Assembly (NCBI RefSeq): GCF_014202395.1
Contig: NZ_JACHGQ010000001.1
Coordinates: forward strand, 124,001 to 188,000
From: Histophilus somni
GTDB lineage: Bacteria > Pseudomonadota > Gammaproteobacteria > Enterobacterales > Pasteurellaceae
Direction of reading: 5' to 3'
DNA: 64,000 nt
The position numbers were made by a program, and so were the translations under genes. Positions 47,401 through 59,678 of this stretch are shown here, piece by piece. How positions within the stretch are numbered: position 1 is the first letter of the stretch; every line of letters starts with the position of its first letter. Below the pieces are notes generated by a model, which saw nothing but the letters and a program-made list of their open reading frames with translations, was not told where the DNA came from and did no database searches.

Positions 47401-48941
47401 AATTGTGTTTTTGCAACTTGCGTCAAAGACATTTTTTGCTCAAGATCCAGTACATTCTCAGTTAATTGATCCGCTTGAACCGCAAACTCTTGGTGATAAT
47501 CGTCAATATTTTTAACAGCTAAATCAGGTAATCCACATAAATGTTTAGCTTTTTCTAATGCTTGTATGGCTTGTTGATATTGTAAATTACGAGTTTGTTG
47601 TGCATCTAAGGCTTGCTTATAATCCGCTAATTGATTACGAATCTGATCCAATTCACTTTCTACATTCTGTAACTGTACTTCAGTGTCAATTACCTGCTCA
47701 TTCGCATTTTCCACGACTAAAGTTTGCTCATCTAAACGTTCTGTGATTTCAAGCACATCTTGTTGATAACGTTCAATTTTTTCCTGATGACGTAAAGCAT
47801 TTAGAACTAAATTCAAATGATCTACCGCACTTTGATGATCTATTTCTAAGATTTTCTCATTTTCAGCCAAATCAGCAGCTTCTTTACTCAATTCCACTAA
47901 GCGATGTTGTGATAAATATTGCTCACCTTTTGCTTTATACCAATCTCGACGAAAATTAATCGCACGTTGAATATTACCTAAACGCTCATTGACATTACGC
48001 ATATAATCCGATGCTACATAATTAGTCGTTTCAGTAATTAAATGCTTAAATAAATCACGATCAGATTGAGTAATCTTAATGGCTTCTAGGGTCATACGGT
48101 TTTCACGTAAAGCTGATTCCATATCCTGAAAAGCCTTACGAACCCCCAAATTTTCAGGCAATAAATAATCACGCAATGATCGGGTAATGGCACTTGAAAT
48201 ACCCCCGTACAAAGATGCTTCAATTAATTTGTAGAACTTACTGCGATCTGAAGAAGAACGCAGACGTTTCGGGATAATCCCCAAATCAAACATCATCGCA
48301 TGATAATCTGTTATTGAATGATATTGTTTGAATTGAGCATTGAGTTTTTCAACTTTGTCTTTTAATTCATTAAGATTTAATATCCTCGCTTGACGCTCAT
48401 CAATTATTTGAGTGAAAAGTGCGGTTGGATTTTGTGATAATGCTAAGCCTTGAACAGAAAAGGTTTTAATATCTACTTTTTTATCACGACCTGCCACTTG
48501 TTGTAATCTTGCTCCCACTAAAGTTCTTTGATGACGTGAATTAATAGTATCTAAAACCGCATAACAAACTCCGGGGCGAAGTTTTCCATGTAACCCTTTA
48601 TCACGAGAACCGCTTGTTGCACCGGCTTCAGTGGTGTTACGGAAATGTAATAAAGTTAAATCCGGAATAAGTGCAGTTACAAATCCTGCCATCGTTGTAG
48701 ATTTACCTGCACCATTACCGCCTGAAAGCGTAGTTACTAATTCATCTAAATCAAAAGTGCGGGCAAAAAAACCGTTCCAGTTAATTAAGGTTAAAGAACG
48801 AAACTTACCTCGCTCCACTCCCCCCTGAGAACGAAAAGGCGAAAATGCCGTAAAATTTTCGAGGGATTCTTGTTTATCCTGTAGTTCAACTTGATCGATG
48901 TTTTCTTCAGACATGGTCGGCTGTAACGCTAAATCTACCAT
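44412..48941 (-). CDS. mukB: Chromosome partition protein MukB (SMC-like condensin)
   Basis: Core of the MukBEF condensin. 1509 aa: an N-terminal head with Walker [10 protein letters not shown] (residues 74-82), long coiled coils, a central hinge (about 660-800) and a C-terminal head with the signature [12 protein letters not shown] and Walker [14 protein letters not shown]. The ATG overlaps the mukE stop as TAATG, supporting this start and giving a 45-residue N-terminal extension before the [16 protein letters not shown] motif at which the E. coli protein nearly begins. Longer N-termini are known in Haemophilus MukB. A later in-frame ATG at codon 10 is possible. Confidence 0.96.
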   Translation of the reverse strand: MVDLALQPTMSEENIDQVELQDKQESLENFTAFSPFRSQGGVERGKFRSLTLINWNGFFARTFDLDELVTTLSGGNGAGKSTTMAGFVTALIPDLTLLHFRNTTEAGATSGSRDKGLHGKLRPGVCYAVLDTINSRHQRTLVGARLQQVAGRDKKVDIKTFSVQGLALSQNPTALFTQIIDERQARILNLNELKDKVEKLNAQFKQYHSITDYHAMMFDLGIIPKRLRSSSDRSKFYKLIEASLYGGISSAITRSLRDYLLPENLGVRKAFQDMESALRENRMTLEAIKITQSDRDLFKHLITETTNYVASDYMRNVNERLGNIQRAINFRRDWYKAKGEQYLSQHRLVELSKEAADLAENEKILEIDHQSAVDHLNLVLNALRHQEKIERYQQDVLEITERLDEQTLVVENANEQVIDTEVQLQNVESELDQIRNQLADYKQALDAQQTRNLQYQQAIQALEKAKHLCGLPDLAVKNIDDYHQEFAVQADQLTENVLDLEQKMSLTQVAKTQFDKAYQLVCKIAGEVPRSAAFEQAKELLREYPTQKIQAQQVSQLSAKLHELEQRYQQQQSAVRLLKELNQRADLQVDEAEQLEDYYVEQETLIEDLTDKLSEQIENRSVLRQKREQLTALHQENSQKAPAWLTAQAALERLQEQSGEHFADSQDVMNFMQAQLIKERNLTIERDQFEQKRQQLDIQISRLSQPDGSEDARLNMLAERFGGVLLSELYDDVPIEDAPYFSALYGPARHAIVVRDISAVKSQLDNLEDCPEDLYLIEGDPTAFDDNVLDSKELAHGVVVQISDRELRYSKFPEVPLFGRAAREKRLEELNIERDEISELYAQRAFDVQKCQRLHQHFSQFVGLHLALAFLPNPEQTIAEINQQRNEVDRELNLLNSTEQQLRLQLDQAKEKWQLLNKLRPHFALLAEDSLIDRIEECREQLDFAQQDELFIRQHGANLSQLEPIVSSLQSDPEHYDRLKVDYDQAVILQKKVQQCLFALSDVMQRKAHFAYQNEVQTETSDLNEKLRQRLEKTQQQRNDFREKLRQKQEQFAQYNKVLIELTSSLHNKQQVLNELLQEVGDLGVRVVQGAEQLAQSRRDELYQQLSITRQRRTHVEKELTRIESESQSLNTRIRKAEREYKAQRETVVAAKISWCVVMRLSRGSDVEKRLNRREFAYLSANELRSMSDKALGALRQAVADNEYLRDSLRISEDSRKPENKVRFFIAVYQHLRERIRQDILKTDDPIDAIEQMEIELNRLTNELTQREQKLAISSESVANIMRKTIQREQNRIRMLNQGLQNIAFGQVKSVRLVVNIRDSHAMLLNALSNEQTEYQELFTDTRITFSEAIAKLYQRLNPHIDIGQRTAQTIGEELLDYRNYLDLEVEVYRGADGWLRAESGALSTGEAIGTGMSILLMVVQSWEEESRRIRGKDIIPCRLLFLDEAARLDGKSISTLFELCERLDMQLLIAAPENISPEKGTTYKLVRKISGNQEHVHVVGLRGFGATE

Positions 48942-49684
48942 TATGCAATCCCCTCATTTTCTTCATTTTCAAAATATTGTTCATTTTCTACCGCACTTTG
49001 ATCCATATTATCTTTCAAGCCATTTTTTTCTTCTTGTAATGATTGAGCCGTTGCTGCTTCCCCTTCTCGAATTAAACGTAATTGAGCCTCAAGCGGATCG
49101 TCCCCTGAACGAACTTCTGCACCGAAACGAAACACAGATTCAGAAATCGTAAATTTACCACTATGTTGATCGCCTACCGCATGAATCATACCTAAACGGC
49201 GTAAACGACTGATAGCTGAACGAACTTTTTCCGCTAATTTTTGTTTATCCAAATCAGAACCACCTGCACGCAAATTAATTGCTTTCAATAACTTAGTTTC
49301 ATCAGCCAAGTTGATCAATTCATCATGAACTTCTTGAACAGTAAAAATCCCTTGTTGTGCCAAACGTTCCGGACTGAGATACAAGTAACAAAGCACTTTT
49401 CCAACTAACATTTCCAATTCACTCAACACTGAGCGAGCAATTAACGTGGTTGCTTTTGGACGTAAGTAGAAAAATCCTTCCGGAGCACGAATCAATTCCA
49501 CATTATAACGCCGGTAGAAACTATCTAATTCATGTTGAAAATCTGCCAAAAATGAATAATTATCTAAATACTCTTGTCCAATGTGCTTACCTGAACGCAA
49601 TTGGCTATCCACTTCAGGGAATAAAGGATTTGCAATAGCTCTAGCTAATTTAATGGAAAGTAAATCTTGAATATTATCTGTCAT
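48941..49684 (-). CDS. mukE: Chromosome partition protein MukE
   Basis: Winged-helix subunit that links MukF and MukB; 247 aa (E. coli 234). [22 protein letters not shown]-like N-terminus (here [20 protein letters not shown]) is conserved, and the C-terminal tail is acidic ([13 protein letters not shown]). Its last base is shared with the mukB start. Middle gene of mukF-mukE-mukB. Confidence 0.96.
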
Positions 49685-49750
49685 ATTTTTCTCTTTTCTT
49701 TTCAGAAAGTTGTTAAATTAATCAGTTACAAAAAGTGCGGTTAAATTGGG

Positions 49751-51073
49751 TTAATATTTATCAATTACATGAGCCTGTACTTCTGCACCATTTTCGTTAA
49801 TCGATCTCCAATTAGGATAAATACCGTTTAAATCATCTTGAGCTAAACCTAAACGAACGGCCTGATCAATAATAATACGAGCTATATCAAAATGTTTAGC
49901 AAGTGGGTATTGTTTTAGTTGAGCGGTCAAAACCTCACTCAAATCAATAGGGGTATTTTGTAGACGATATTCAATTAATAAAGATTGCATTGTTTCCACA
50001 ATTTGCTCATGTAAATCAGCAAGGGATTCATATTGCAATTCTTCAGGCAGTTCCCCAAGGGCTTCTTCTTCACGTAATGTTAATTCTTCTTCCCTCAGAT
50101 CAATTAAGCGTTCAGCCTGTGCGATCCAAAGGAACCAAGGATGATCAAAATAATGATGAATAGACTGACGTAAACGCTGTGAAAAGACACGATTTTTATC
50201 CAAATCAATGGCTGTACGGATAAATTTATGTACATGGCGATCGTAACCAATCCATAAATCAATAGCTTGTTGCCCCCAGCTTATAATGCGGTCGAGTTTC
50301 GCTTGTAAATCTACAATAAGTTGCTCAACAAAATACAAATTGTCATGCCCTATTACACAGTCTTGAATACGTAACAATTGAGACTGTAATTTATCGCCGG
50401 CAGCATTGAGCGTATCTTGCAATTCACGTAAATTCCCCGAGGTTTCATCTAATAAACGTTCACAACTGGCAATAGCCGTTTGCCAATCTTTAGTAAGCAG
50501 TTCAGCAATTTCCTCTTTGATATGCTGTTGATTTTCATCCATCATACGTTGAGATAAATCAATGCTATCAAAGATTTCCGCTACAGAATATTTCAATGGT
50601 GCAAATACATTTTTACGCCAATAATGTTCATCACCGCCTTCTTCCGCAGATTCTGAAGCTCGTTGAATTTCATCTGCTACAATAGAAAGCTGAACAGATA
50701 AACGTAAAGCGGAAAATTCTCGCTGGCGAATATAGTAATCGGATACCCCTACACCTAAAGGAGTTAAGCGATAAATAGATAACCCTTCAGTAAACTCACT
50801 ACTAAAGCGATTTAAAAAACGTTGTTTCACTAATTCATTGATGGAGTTATTCGCTCTTGTACTAACAGTTTCAGCGGATTGTTCAAACGTATTTGAAATA
50901 TGGCGAAAAATATCAATGAGATCAGTTTCCAACATTTCACCGTCAAGTCTTTCATTATTGTAAATAGCAATAGCCAGCAAAAACGCCAAGCGTTCTGTTG
51001 ATAGACTCAAAGAAAACTCTCGTTCTCTCGTCCAGTTGACTAATTCAGGAATAGTTTGTGATGTTTCGAGCAT
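49751..51073 (-). CDS. mukF: Chromosome partition protein MukF (kleisin)
   Basis: Kleisin that dimerises through an N-terminal winged helix and bridges the MukB heads; 440 aa. [22 protein letters not shown] is the conserved N-terminus, so the ATG at 51073 is chosen over an upstream in-frame TTG at 51079. The middle is helical and coiled-coil, and the C-terminal part contains a winged helix. First gene of the operon; a divergent gap of about 200 bp separates it from ttcA. Confidence 0.95.
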   Translation of the reverse strand: MLETSQTIPELVNWTREREFSLSLSTERLAFLLAIAIYNNERLDGEMLETDLIDIFRHISNTFEQSAETVSTRANNSINELVKQRFLNRFSSEFTEGLSIYRLTPLGVGVSDYYIRQREFSALRLSVQLSIVADEIQRASESAEEGGDEHYWRKNVFAPLKYSVAEIFDSIDLSQRMMDENQQHIKEEIAELLTKDWQTAIASCERLLDETSGNLRELQDTLNAAGDKLQSQLLRIQDCVIGHDNLYFVEQLIVDLQAKLDRIISWGQQAIDLWIGYDRHVHKFIRTAIDLDKNRVFSQRLRQSIHHYFDHPWFLWIAQAERLIDLREEELTLREEEALGELPEELQYESLADLHEQIVETMQSLLIEYRLQNTPIDLSEVLTAQLKQYPLAKHFDIARIIIDQAVRLGLAQDDLNGIYPNWRSINENGAEVQAHVIDKY

Positions 51074-51222
51074 TAACAATTCTCACAATGCAATAACTTA
51101 CGCAAAATTGTGCAAGATTATAGCGTAATTTTGCTTTTTCTAATAGATATATGACTAAAAACTACCGCACTTTTATCTCGTACTTAATTTAAATAATAGA
51201 TCATTAAAAACACAGTTTTCTG

Positions 51223-51251
51223 TTGGCAAAGTGGCAATTCCCCTTTACTAT
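51223..51251 (+). promoter_or_regulatory. Putative ttcA promoter
   Basis: TTGGCA (51223-51228) and TACTAT (51246-51251) are spaced by 17 bp, about 30 bases before the start codon. Confidence 0.45.
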
Positions 51252-51280
51252 ATCGCATTCTTAACAAGATCAGAAACTGT

Positions 51281-52225
51281 ATGAATTTAAATATCATTAC
51301 CGAAAAAGATAAAAAACAAAGTTATAACTTGAATAAATTACAAAAGCGATTACGTCGCAATGTAGGCAACGCTATTGCTGACTTTAATATGATTGAAAAT
51401 GGAGACAAAGTGATGGTTTGCCTATCCGGTGGTAAAGACAGTTATACTTTGTTAGATATTTTATTAAATTTACGCCTCAATGCACCTATTCATTTTGATA
51501 TTGTGGCAGTGAATTTGGATCAAAAACAACCTGGCTTTCCTGAACATATTTTGCCTGAATATTTAAAAAGCATTAGTGTAGATTACAAAATTGTGGCAGA
51601 AAATACATATGGTATTGTAAAAGAAAAAATTCCTGAGGGAAAAACCACTTGTTCTCTCTGTTCTCGTTTACGTCGAGGAATTTTATACCGCACCGCAACA
51701 GAATTGGGGGCAACTAAAATTGCTTTAGGACATCATCGTGATGATATGCTGGAAACTTTGTTTTTGAATATGTTTTATGGGGGCAAATTAAAATCTATGC
51801 CGCCAAAACTGATCAGTGATGATGGCAAACAGATTGTTATTCGTCCTTTGGCTTACTGTAAAGAAAAAGATATTGAAAAATATGCAGTTGCCAAACAATT
51901 TCCAATTATTCCTTGTAATTTATGTGGTTCTCAACCAAATCTACAACGTCAAGTTGTCAAAGAAATGTTGCAAAAATGGGATCGTCAATATCCCGGACGC
52001 ATTGAAACTATGTTTAGTGCGATACAAAATATTGTGCCTTCACATTTATGTGATTCTAACTTATTTGATTTTAAACGTATCCGACATGGAAAGATTCCGG
52101 AAGGAATAGAGGGTGATATTGCCTTTGATAAAGAAGCGTTCTCACCTACTCCCCTCGTTCAAGAAAACGATGAAAAAATAGATTTTATTCAAGGCGAAAT
52201 GATTAGTTTCAAAGAGGTAAATTAA
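51281..52225 (+). CDS. ttcA: tRNA 2-thiocytidine(32) synthetase
   Basis: Thiolates C32 of certain tRNAs using ATP, cysteine-derived sulfur and a [4Fe-4S] cluster. 314 aa. The PP-loop SGGKDS is at residues 49-54; cluster cysteines are in [10 protein letters not shown] (near 125-129) and CNLC (near 213). ttcA next to the muk genes is also the order I recall in Haemophilus influenzae. Confidence 0.96.
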   Translation: MNLNIITEKDKKQSYNLNKLQKRLRRNVGNAIADFNMIENGDKVMVCLSGGKDSYTLLDILLNLRLNAPIHFDIVAVNLDQKQPGFPEHILPEYLKSISVDYKIVAENTYGIVKEKIPEGKTTCSLCSRLRRGILYRTATELGATKIALGHHRDDMLETLFLNMFYGGKLKSMPPKLISDDGKQIVIRPLAYCKEKDIEKYAVAKQFPIIPCNLCGSQPNLQRQVVKEMLQKWDRQYPGRIETMFSAIQNIVPSHLCDSNLFDFKRIRHGKIPEGIEGDIAFDKEAFSPTPLVQENDEKIDFIQGEMISFKEVN

Positions 52226-52231
52226 GGTAAG

Positions 52232-52272
52232 AAAGTGCGGTGTAAAAAAATAAAATACTGACCGCACTTTTT
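52232..52272. terminator. Inverted-USS terminator after ttcA
   Basis: AAAGTGCGGT (52232-52241) and ACCGCACTTTTT (52261-52272) form a perfect 10-bp stem running into Ts. Confidence 0.87.
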
Positions 52273-52317
52273 AGCAACTATTTTGTCCATTACACCTTTT
52301 CTATTACGTTAAAATAT

Positions 52318-52348
52318 AAAAGCCATTTACTTAATGTAAACGGCTTTT
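52318..52348. terminator. Terminator downstream of ihfA
   Basis: AAAAGCC-ATTTAC and GTAAA-CGGCTTTT pair around a short loop (one mismatch), flanked by As on the left and Ts on the right, so it can act on both converging transcripts (ttcA and ihfA). Confidence 0.75.
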
Positions 52349-52368
52349 CTTAAAGAAACAAAAAATCC

Positions 52369-52662
52369 CTAATTTTTAGGTTTGGTTTTTTCCACTCTTG
52401 AACGTAATTTCTGTCCTGGTCTGAATACAACGACACGACGAGCAGAAACAGGAATAGCTTCTCCTGTTTTAGGATTACGCCCCGGGCGAGATGACTTATC
52501 TCTTAATTCAAAATTACCAAATCCGGATAACTTAACATCTTCACCATTTTCTAATGAAACTCGAATTTGTTCAAAGAAGCCTTCTACTACTTTCTTCGCC
52601 TCTAATTTATTTAAACCCTGTTCAATCAAGCTATTTTTAAGTTCAATTTTAGTCAGTGCCAT
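52369..52662 (-). CDS. ihfA: Integration host factor subunit alpha
   Basis: Sequence-specific DNA-bending subunit, 97 aa. The start at 52662 ([10 protein letters not shown]) is chosen over a few upstream residues; GAGAG is spaced for it. The DNA-contacting arm with [22 protein letters not shown] is canonical and includes the intercalating Pro. Only 2 bases separate it from the pheT stop, matching the pheS-pheT-ihfA operon of E. coli. Confidence 0.97.
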
Positions 52663-52664
52663 AA

Positions 52665-55052
52665 TCAATCTCTCAAGTAAGCATTAAAATTTTGTTGCAA
52701 CGCAGATAATACAACAGATATTACCGCATTAATATCTTTTTCTTCAAGGGTCTTCTCTGTATCTTGAATCATTAAGCTAAGTGCTAAACTTTTCTTATCG
52801 GCAGGTAGATTTACCCCCTGATAAACATCAAATAAATTTACATTAATGAGTTGTTTACCTCCAACAGCACGACAAACTTCCAATACCTCTCCAGCCACAA
52901 CGTCAGCGTCTACAACAATGGCAAGATCACGTTTATTGGCTGGGAAGCGAGAAATTTCTTGTGCTGTAGGGACATTACACTCAGAAATCGCATTCCATTC
53001 AATTTGGAATACAATCGGTTTTCCGGACAAATCCAATTTTTGTACAATTTTTGGATGAACTGTACCGATAAAACCAATTTCTTTGTTATCAAGTAAAATT
53101 TCTGCCGATTGTCCGGGATGTAGTGCAGGATAAGATTTAGCCACGAAACGCAAACGATGTCCAACGTGAGTTAAAGACAAAATATGTTCTAAATCACCTT
53201 TTAAATCAAAGAAATCAACATGTTCACCTTTTTGTTCCCAATGAACAGGACGTTTATCACCAACAATCACGCCCCCAATCACATATTCTTGGCGAATACC
53301 GCATTCTGCTGTAGTATCAGGAACAAAACGTAATCCTGCCTCAAATAAACGAATTCGATTTTGTTGTCGATTTTGGTTATATGCAACCGCACTCAGCAAA
53401 CCCGGCAATAACGATAATCGCATTGTCGACATTTCTTTTGAAATCGGATTTGGCAATACAAGTGCATCCAGTTCTGGGTGTAACAATTTTTGTACATCAG
53501 GATCAACAAAGCTATAAGAAATAATCTCTTGATAGTCGCTGTCCACAAGTGCGGTACGGATACGATTGAGATCTAATAATTTCTCCGGTAATTCCTTCAT
53601 TTGTAGATGTGCTAAAGGTGCATTATTTGGAATCACATTGTAACCATAAATACGGGCAACCTCTTCAATTAAATCTTCTTCAATTTCAATATCAAAACGC
53701 CAGCTTGCAGAAGTAACCGTCCAGACATCATTCGCATATTCCACTGCAAATCCTAAACGTTGGAATATATCAGTAACGGTTTCTGTTTCAATATGATGGC
53801 CAAGTAACGTATCTAATTTCGTACGACGTAGCTGAATTTGTTTTACTTTTGGTAAATGTGCTTCACTTAAAGCCTCACAAATTTCACCGGCATCACCGCC
53901 ACAAATTTGAATTAAAAGTGCGGTTGCTCTTTCCATTGCTTTATGGGCCAATTCAAAATCCACACCACGTTCAAAACGATGTGAAGAATCCGTATGTAAC
54001 CCGTATTGTCTTGCACGTCCTGCAATAGCCAATGGTGCAAAAAATGCCGCTTCTAAAATAACATCTTTAGTTTCTGCATTAACACCACTTGCCTGTCCGC
54101 CAAAGATGCCTGCCATGGCTAACGGCCCCTCTTGATCTGCGATTATCAGCGTATTTTCTTTCAATTTTGCTGTTGAACCGTCCAATAGAACCAATTCCTC
54201 CCCCTGCTTTGCCATACGAACCTGTACAGGTTGAGTCACTTTTGCCATGTCAAATGCGTGCATTGGTTGCCCAAGTTCTAACAAAATATAGTTAGTTATA
54301 TCCACCACGGGATCGATTGAACGAATACCGCAACGACGCAATTTTTCTTGTAACCACATCGGTGTGTCGGCTTTAACATTAATATTTTTCACCACACGTA
54401 AAAGATAACGTGGGCAAGCCTCAGGTGCTAATACTTCAATAGTGACTTTATCTTTAATACTTGCTTTGACCGGTTCAAAGTGCGGTGAGTTTAGTTCAAG
54501 TTTATTGACTACACCAATTTCACGAGCAATTCCGGTTATACTTAAACAATCAGCACGATTTGGTGTTAGACTAATTTCAATATGGTTATCATTCAGAGTT
54601 AAATATTCACGTAAATTAACACCTATCGGTGCATTTTGCGGTAATTCAATAATACCGCTGGAGTCCTCATTAATACCAAGCTCGTTAAAGGAGCATAACA
54701 TTCCTTCCGATGGCTGACCACGTAATTTAGTTTTTTTAATTTTAAAATTACCAGGTAATATAGCCCCGTCTATTGCACAAGCGACTTTCAATCCTTTGCG
54801 ACAATTCGGTGCCCCACATACTATATCTAATAAACGCTCGCCACCAATATTAACTTTGGTTATCCGTAATTTGTCTGCATCCGGATGTTTAGCACACTCT
54901 ACAACTTCACCAACGACAACCCCTGAAAAATCTGCTGCGACTTTTGCTATATCATCTACTTCTAAGCCCAACATTGTAATTTGTTCACATAACTGTTCAG
55001 TACTTATTGCAGGATTTACCCATTCACGCACCCATTGTTCACTAAACTTCAT
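52665..55052 (-). CDS. pheT: Phenylalanyl-tRNA synthetase beta subunit
   Basis: 795 aa, as in E. coli. Domains in order: tRNA-binding OB fold (about 40-150, [20 protein letters not shown]), B3/B4 editing region, B5, catalytic-like core, and the C-terminal FDX-ACB domain ([18 protein letters not shown] near 700). Forms an alpha2-beta2 enzyme with PheS. Unusually, a gene for a secreted protein lies between pheS and pheT here. Confidence 0.96.
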
Positions 55053-55066
55053 TTATAATTCTCTCT

Positions 55067-55546
55067 CTATTTTAATAATTCAAATTCTAAGTTTTCAAAC
55101 ACAACATTATTAAATTGCACATCCAATTTGTAAATGCCGATAGGGTCATCTTTACCAAGTGCCCAACATAGAGTAGGTGTATTATCTCTAATATCTTTTT
55201 TCATCATGTCAAACATAATCAAAAAATTCTTCTGATTATCTTCCATTCGTACTTTAGCATTAACATTCGGCACATTTACCTTTATCGGTGCTGGAGCTTG
55301 TACATATTGAGCTAAAAGATTTCTTTCCTGAAGATCGACATTAAGTATATATAAACAAAGATGACGTGGTTTGCTACGAGATAGTTTCTTTCCTTCAATG
55401 ATTTTATAGGGTTTAACCGAATTATCAAATACACGAATGATTGCTGCCGGTTGTTTTTCCTGCACAGGCAATTTAACTTGTCCCTCTGAAAAAGCGAATG
55501 TAAGAGGGGAAAACATAACCAACACGACCGATATTAATTTTTTCAT
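55067..55546 (-). CDS. Secreted protein of unknown function inserted between pheS and pheT
   Basis: 159 aa with a clear signal peptide (MKKLISVVLVMFSPLTFAFS, cleavage probably after AFS). The mature part is mostly beta-strand-like with two cysteines (RHLCLYI and TLCWALG), which could form a periplasmic disulfide. I do not recognise the family. It is tightly packed, 14 bases from pheS on one side and 14 from pheT on the other, same strand, so it is almost certainly cotranscribed. The E. coli operon has no gene here. It has its own start but only a weak ribosome site. Confidence 0.8.
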   Translation of the reverse strand: MKKLISVVLVMFSPLTFAFSEGQVKLPVQEKQPAAIIRVFDNSVKPYKIIEGKKLSRSKPRHLCLYILNVDLQERNLLAQYVQAPAPIKVNVPNVNAKVRMEDNQKNFLIMFDMMKKDIRDNTPTLCWALGKDDPIGIYKLDVQFNNVVFENLEFELLK

Positions 55547-55560
55547 ATTTTTTGCCCTTA

Positions 55561-56559
<999 letters not shown>

Positions 56560-56644
56560 CTAAATAATTAAAAATCCAATGTTTAAACGAAAATGCCCCT
56601 AATAATAATACTAACCTGTTAAAAAATCACGTGTTTCTTAACAT

Positions 56645-58456
56645 TTAATGGCGATTAAAGAAAAAGTTCCAAAAACGACCTTTATGCTGTTGTTCAGATC
56701 TCTCTTCTAATCGTTGTCGAATCACATCTACGAGGGGAAGATTTTTTTCCAATCCAGCATCCTGTTCGCTTACTAAATATCGCTTAAATAGGATTTCAGT
56801 AGTCTGAAAAATATCGTCAACTGCCCAAATAAAGAATTTTTCTTGTTGAACAGCTTCGATTACTTTACTGGATAAACTGAGTTGATTTAATACCGCACTT
56901 GGAATAATTACACCTTGCTTTCCCGTTAATCTACGACGCTGACAAACTTCAAAAAAGCCTTCAATTTTATCGTTAACACCACCAACAGCATGCACTAAAC
57001 CAAATTGATCAATACTACCTGTTACGGCAATATTTTGTGGTAACGGCAAATCAGCCAACGCACTTAATAACGAGCAGAAAACAGCCAAAGACGCACTATC
57101 ACCATCAATATCACCATAAGATTGCTCAAATGCAATTGAGGCTGAAAAAGGCAATTGAGAAGGAAGATCTAAAATGCCGGCAAGACAAGTTTCTGCAATC
57201 ATAATGCTTTTGCCATGGATATTCCCTGCCAGATCACTTTTTCTTTCAATATCAATTACTTCACCATCACCAAATTGAACAATGCAACTTATTCTTGAAG
57301 GCTCGCCAAAAGAAACCGGCGTACCGGGATATTCAATGACTGATAATCCGTTAATTTGTCCTATTATTTCCCCATCTGTAGCAATAAAAATTTGCTCCTG
57401 TAAAATGCCTTTATACGCCTGCTCACGTAAGAAACAGTACTGTTGTTCTTTTTGTTGAAAAAATAATTGAAAATCTACCGCACTTAAATGTTTTCTTTGA
57501 CTTAAAATTTGTGTGTCAAATAAGATCCCTTTTAATTTTAATGGTGAGATACTAATTAAGTAACGATCTTCACTTTCTCTCACAAAAAGTTGATAAAGTG
57601 CATTTATTCCTTCAATACTCAGCTCAATTCCTTGTTTTTTTGCCAACGTATGAACATAACTTGCCCACTTTTGATGAGATTGTGCATCATTAAGCGAAAA
57701 ATAACTTTCAATTTCTGCATAATCTGCGAAATGATACAGTTCCTCCTCCAATTCACCTAGGGTTGCCAACTCTGAACGATTACCTAAAATGATAACTTTT
57801 AGATTTAGGGGATAATTAGGAATTGTGCAAGGTAAGGTTTTTGAAGGATTAAGAGAATACCAACTGAAAATACCTGTTAGTAATAAGTGTTTTAAACGAT
57901 GCCATATCTCAAATTGCTCCAACAATGCACCGGCACTCAAAATCAATACACCATTATTTACTTGATGTACTAATCCTGAATTAAGTTGAATATCATGAGA
58001 ACTGGGGTGAATTACAACTGATCCGAATAACTGACTTTGATCGAAAAATAAAGCACTCGCCACTTTTTGTTTTCCTGCAAAGTTGTCTTCCACTGATGCT
58101 GCCTGTGCCAGACTGATTTGTGGAAAAGAAAAACTGTCTCCCTGTTCAATAATATACTGAACACCACTAATTGTTTCAGAAACAGGAAGTTTTTGTTCTA
58201 TATATTCTTGTAGTAAAGTTGCATATTCAGCTTGATCATCTGCTTTTAAAACAAGCAATGATCGTTGAGGATTTTTTAGGAAAAGATCAACCGCACTTTT
58301 AGCTCTTGGTTGCAAAGTAAAAAAATCAATCTCAGATAATGAAGCGTCTAAAAAATCATTATCAAGTTGTAACATGGGTAATAAATTTTGCCAAGAAATT
58401 AACTGTTCTGACAAGCATTCGTCGGCTCTTTTTTTTATTTTTTGCTCAATTGTCAC
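56645..58456 (-). CDS. ycbZ: Lon-like ATP-dependent protease homologue (YcbZ/LonH family)
   Basis: 603 aa. The C-terminal Lon proteolytic domain has the serine in GDIDGDSASLAVFCSL and the lysine in GGVNDKIEGFFEVC, the Ser-Lys dyad. The N-terminal half is a degenerate AAA-like region without a clear Walker A, so ATP use is doubtful. In E. coli ycbZ is divergent from matP, as here. Function unclear. Confidence 0.87.
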   Translation of the reverse strand: MTIEQKIKKRADECLSEQLISWQNLLPMLQLDNDFLDASLSEIDFFTLQPRAKSAVDLFLKNPQRSLLVLKADDQAEYATLLQEYIEQKLPVSETISGVQYIIEQGDSFSFPQISLAQAASVEDNFAGKQKVASALFFDQSQLFGSVVIHPSSHDIQLNSGLVHQVNNGVLILSAGALLEQFEIWHRLKHLLLTGIFSWYSLNPSKTLPCTIPNYPLNLKVIILGNRSELATLGELEEELYHFADYAEIESYFSLNDAQSHQKWASYVHTLAKKQGIELSIEGINALYQLFVRESEDRYLISISPLKLKGILFDTQILSQRKHLSAVDFQLFFQQKEQQYCFLREQAYKGILQEQIFIATDGEIIGQINGLSVIEYPGTPVSFGEPSRISCIVQFGDGEVIDIERKSDLAGNIHGKSIMIAETCLAGILDLPSQLPFSASIAFEQSYGDIDGDSASLAVFCSLLSALADLPLPQNIAVTGSIDQFGLVHAVGGVNDKIEGFFEVCQRRRLTGKQGVIIPSAVLNQLSLSSKVIEAVQQEKFFIWAVDDIFQTTEILFKRYLVSEQDAGLEKNLPLVDVIRQRLEERSEQQHKGRFWNFFFNRH

Positions 58457-58579
58457 ATGTACTCTCTATCAAATTAAACGATTAAGGTCATATTATCGCA
58501 TATTTCTATTTAATTCACTTCTGTATTCTTGATTAAAATTTACTAGAAAATAATATAAAAAGCGTATATTATTACATAG

Positions 58580-58592
58580 GTTACAATGTCAC
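58580..58592. promoter_or_regulatory. matS-like palindrome in the matP leader
   Basis: GTTACAATGTCAC differs from the matS consensus GTGACRNYGTCAC at one position. It lies 16 bases before the matP start codon, downstream of a possible promoter (TTGATT 58529-58534, TAATAT 58551-58556, 16-bp spacer). If MatP binds it, the gene is autorepressed; this is inference. Confidence 0.5.
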
Positions 58593-58607
58593 AGATGAGT
58601 AAACAAA

Positions 58608-59054
58608 ATGAAATATCAGAAGCTGACAAATCAAGAAGCAAATTGGAAATGGATCTATTTGATCAAAAAATCACGCGAGGGTGAAAATATTACACGTTAT
58701 ACAGAACAAAGTTTACAAGAAGACATTGTTCGGCAATTAATGACACACCAAAACTACCCTGAAAAAATTGAAGATTGGATAGAAAATCATTTGTCATCAA
58801 ATTTAGTTATTAAGTTGGATCAAGCTATAAGAGCAAGAAGAAAACGTTTTTTCAATGGCGAGAAACAATCTACAAAGAAAAAATCAATTGATCTAGAATA
58901 TGCGGTCTGGCTTCGATTATCTCGTTATTCACGTAAAATGAAAATGACTTTATCGGAAACTATTTCTTATATGATTGATGAAAGAGAAAGCAAGGTCTTA
59001 TATGAAAATCAAGTTTCCGTTATGAAAGAAGGTCTTAAAGATCTGCTAAAATAG
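58608..59054 (+). CDS. matP: Macrodomain Ter protein MatP
   Basis: Ribbon-helix-helix DNA-binding protein that organises the chromosome terminus by binding matS sites and keeps MukBEF away from it. 148 aa (E. coli 150). WKWIYLIKKSREGENITRYTE, IRARRKRFFNGEKQSTKKKSIDLE and the C-terminal coiled coil match closely. The ATG follows a weak ribosome site. Divergent from the Lon-like gene, as in E. coli. Confidence 0.95.
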   Translation: MKYQKLTNQEANWKWIYLIKKSREGENITRYTEQSLQEDIVRQLMTHQNYPEKIEDWIENHLSSNLVIKLDQAIRARRKRFFNGEKQSTKKKSIDLEYAVWLRLSRYSRKMKMTLSETISYMIDERESKVLYENQVSVMKEGLKDLLK

Positions 59055-59070
59055 CGAGTTTTATCACATA

Positions 59071-59094
59071 AAAAAGCAAGGTTAAAACCTTGCT
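59071..59094 (-). terminator. Terminator shared by matP and cspD
   Basis: AGCAAGGTT-AA-AACCTTGCT (59075-59094) is a perfect 9-bp hairpin with six Ts on the minus strand, so it mainly serves cspD. Confidence 0.8.
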
Positions 59095-59125
59095 CAATAC
59101 ACCGAAACAAAAAGCTTTGATTTTA

Positions 59126-59335
59126 TTATTCAACCATGGGGATAATTTTTGTGGCATGAGAACCTTTATCTCCATGCACGACTTCACATTGTACTTTCTG
59201 TCCCGCCTTTAAAGAACGATACCCTTCCATTTCAATGACTGAATAATGTGCAAAAACATCAACATCACTACTTTCAACAGACAGGAATCCAAATCCTTTT
59301 GCATTATTAAACCACTTAACAATACCTACTTCCAT
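59126..59335 (-). CDS. cspD: Cold-shock-domain protein CspD
   Basis: 69-aa single OB-fold. RNP1 is KGFGFLS and RNP2 is VDVFAHYSVI, the latter with the CspD-type change from VFVH. In E. coli CspD is induced in stationary phase and inhibits replication. AGGTTAAAAT precedes the ATG. Single promoter region of about 150 bases upstream, in which I see nothing else. Confidence 0.93.
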   Translation of the reverse strand: MEVGIVKWFNNAKGFGFLSVESSDVDVFAHYSVIEMEGYRSLKAGQKVQCEVVHGDKGSHATKIIPMVE

Positions 59336-59484
59336 AATATTTTAACCTCTTTGGTTTTAAGCCTTTACAGACCTCTATACTTCATAATAAGACTGTGAGC
59401 CTTACCACCTTCCTAAAATTTAACTAAATACTCAACGAAATTAACTATATTTGCAATAAATAATATTCAAAAATCCGACAGAGA

Positions 59485-59652
59485 TCACAAAATTTCATTA
59501 TATTTTGATTCAGGGTGTAACTTTTTTTCACGTAACACCTTCGCAACTAAGGCTATAGCCTCCCCACTACTCATACCTTGTCGCATTAATTCTTGAATTT
59601 TTTCTACCGCACTTTGCTGTTCTTCATGAGTTAATTTTACATTATTTAACAT
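59485..59652 (-). CDS. yoaH: YoaH family (UPF0181) small protein
   Basis: 55 aa from the ATG at 59652, which has GAGGAAG at correct distance; a longer frame to 59685 lacks this. [31 protein letters not shown] is the family core. Function unknown. Downstream of truC on the same strand. Confidence 0.9.
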   Translation of the reverse strand: MLNNVKLTHEEQQSAVEKIQELMRQGMSSGEAIALVAKVLREKKLHPESKYNEIL

Positions 59653-59678
59653 ATACTTCCTCAAATGTTCTGAGCTAT

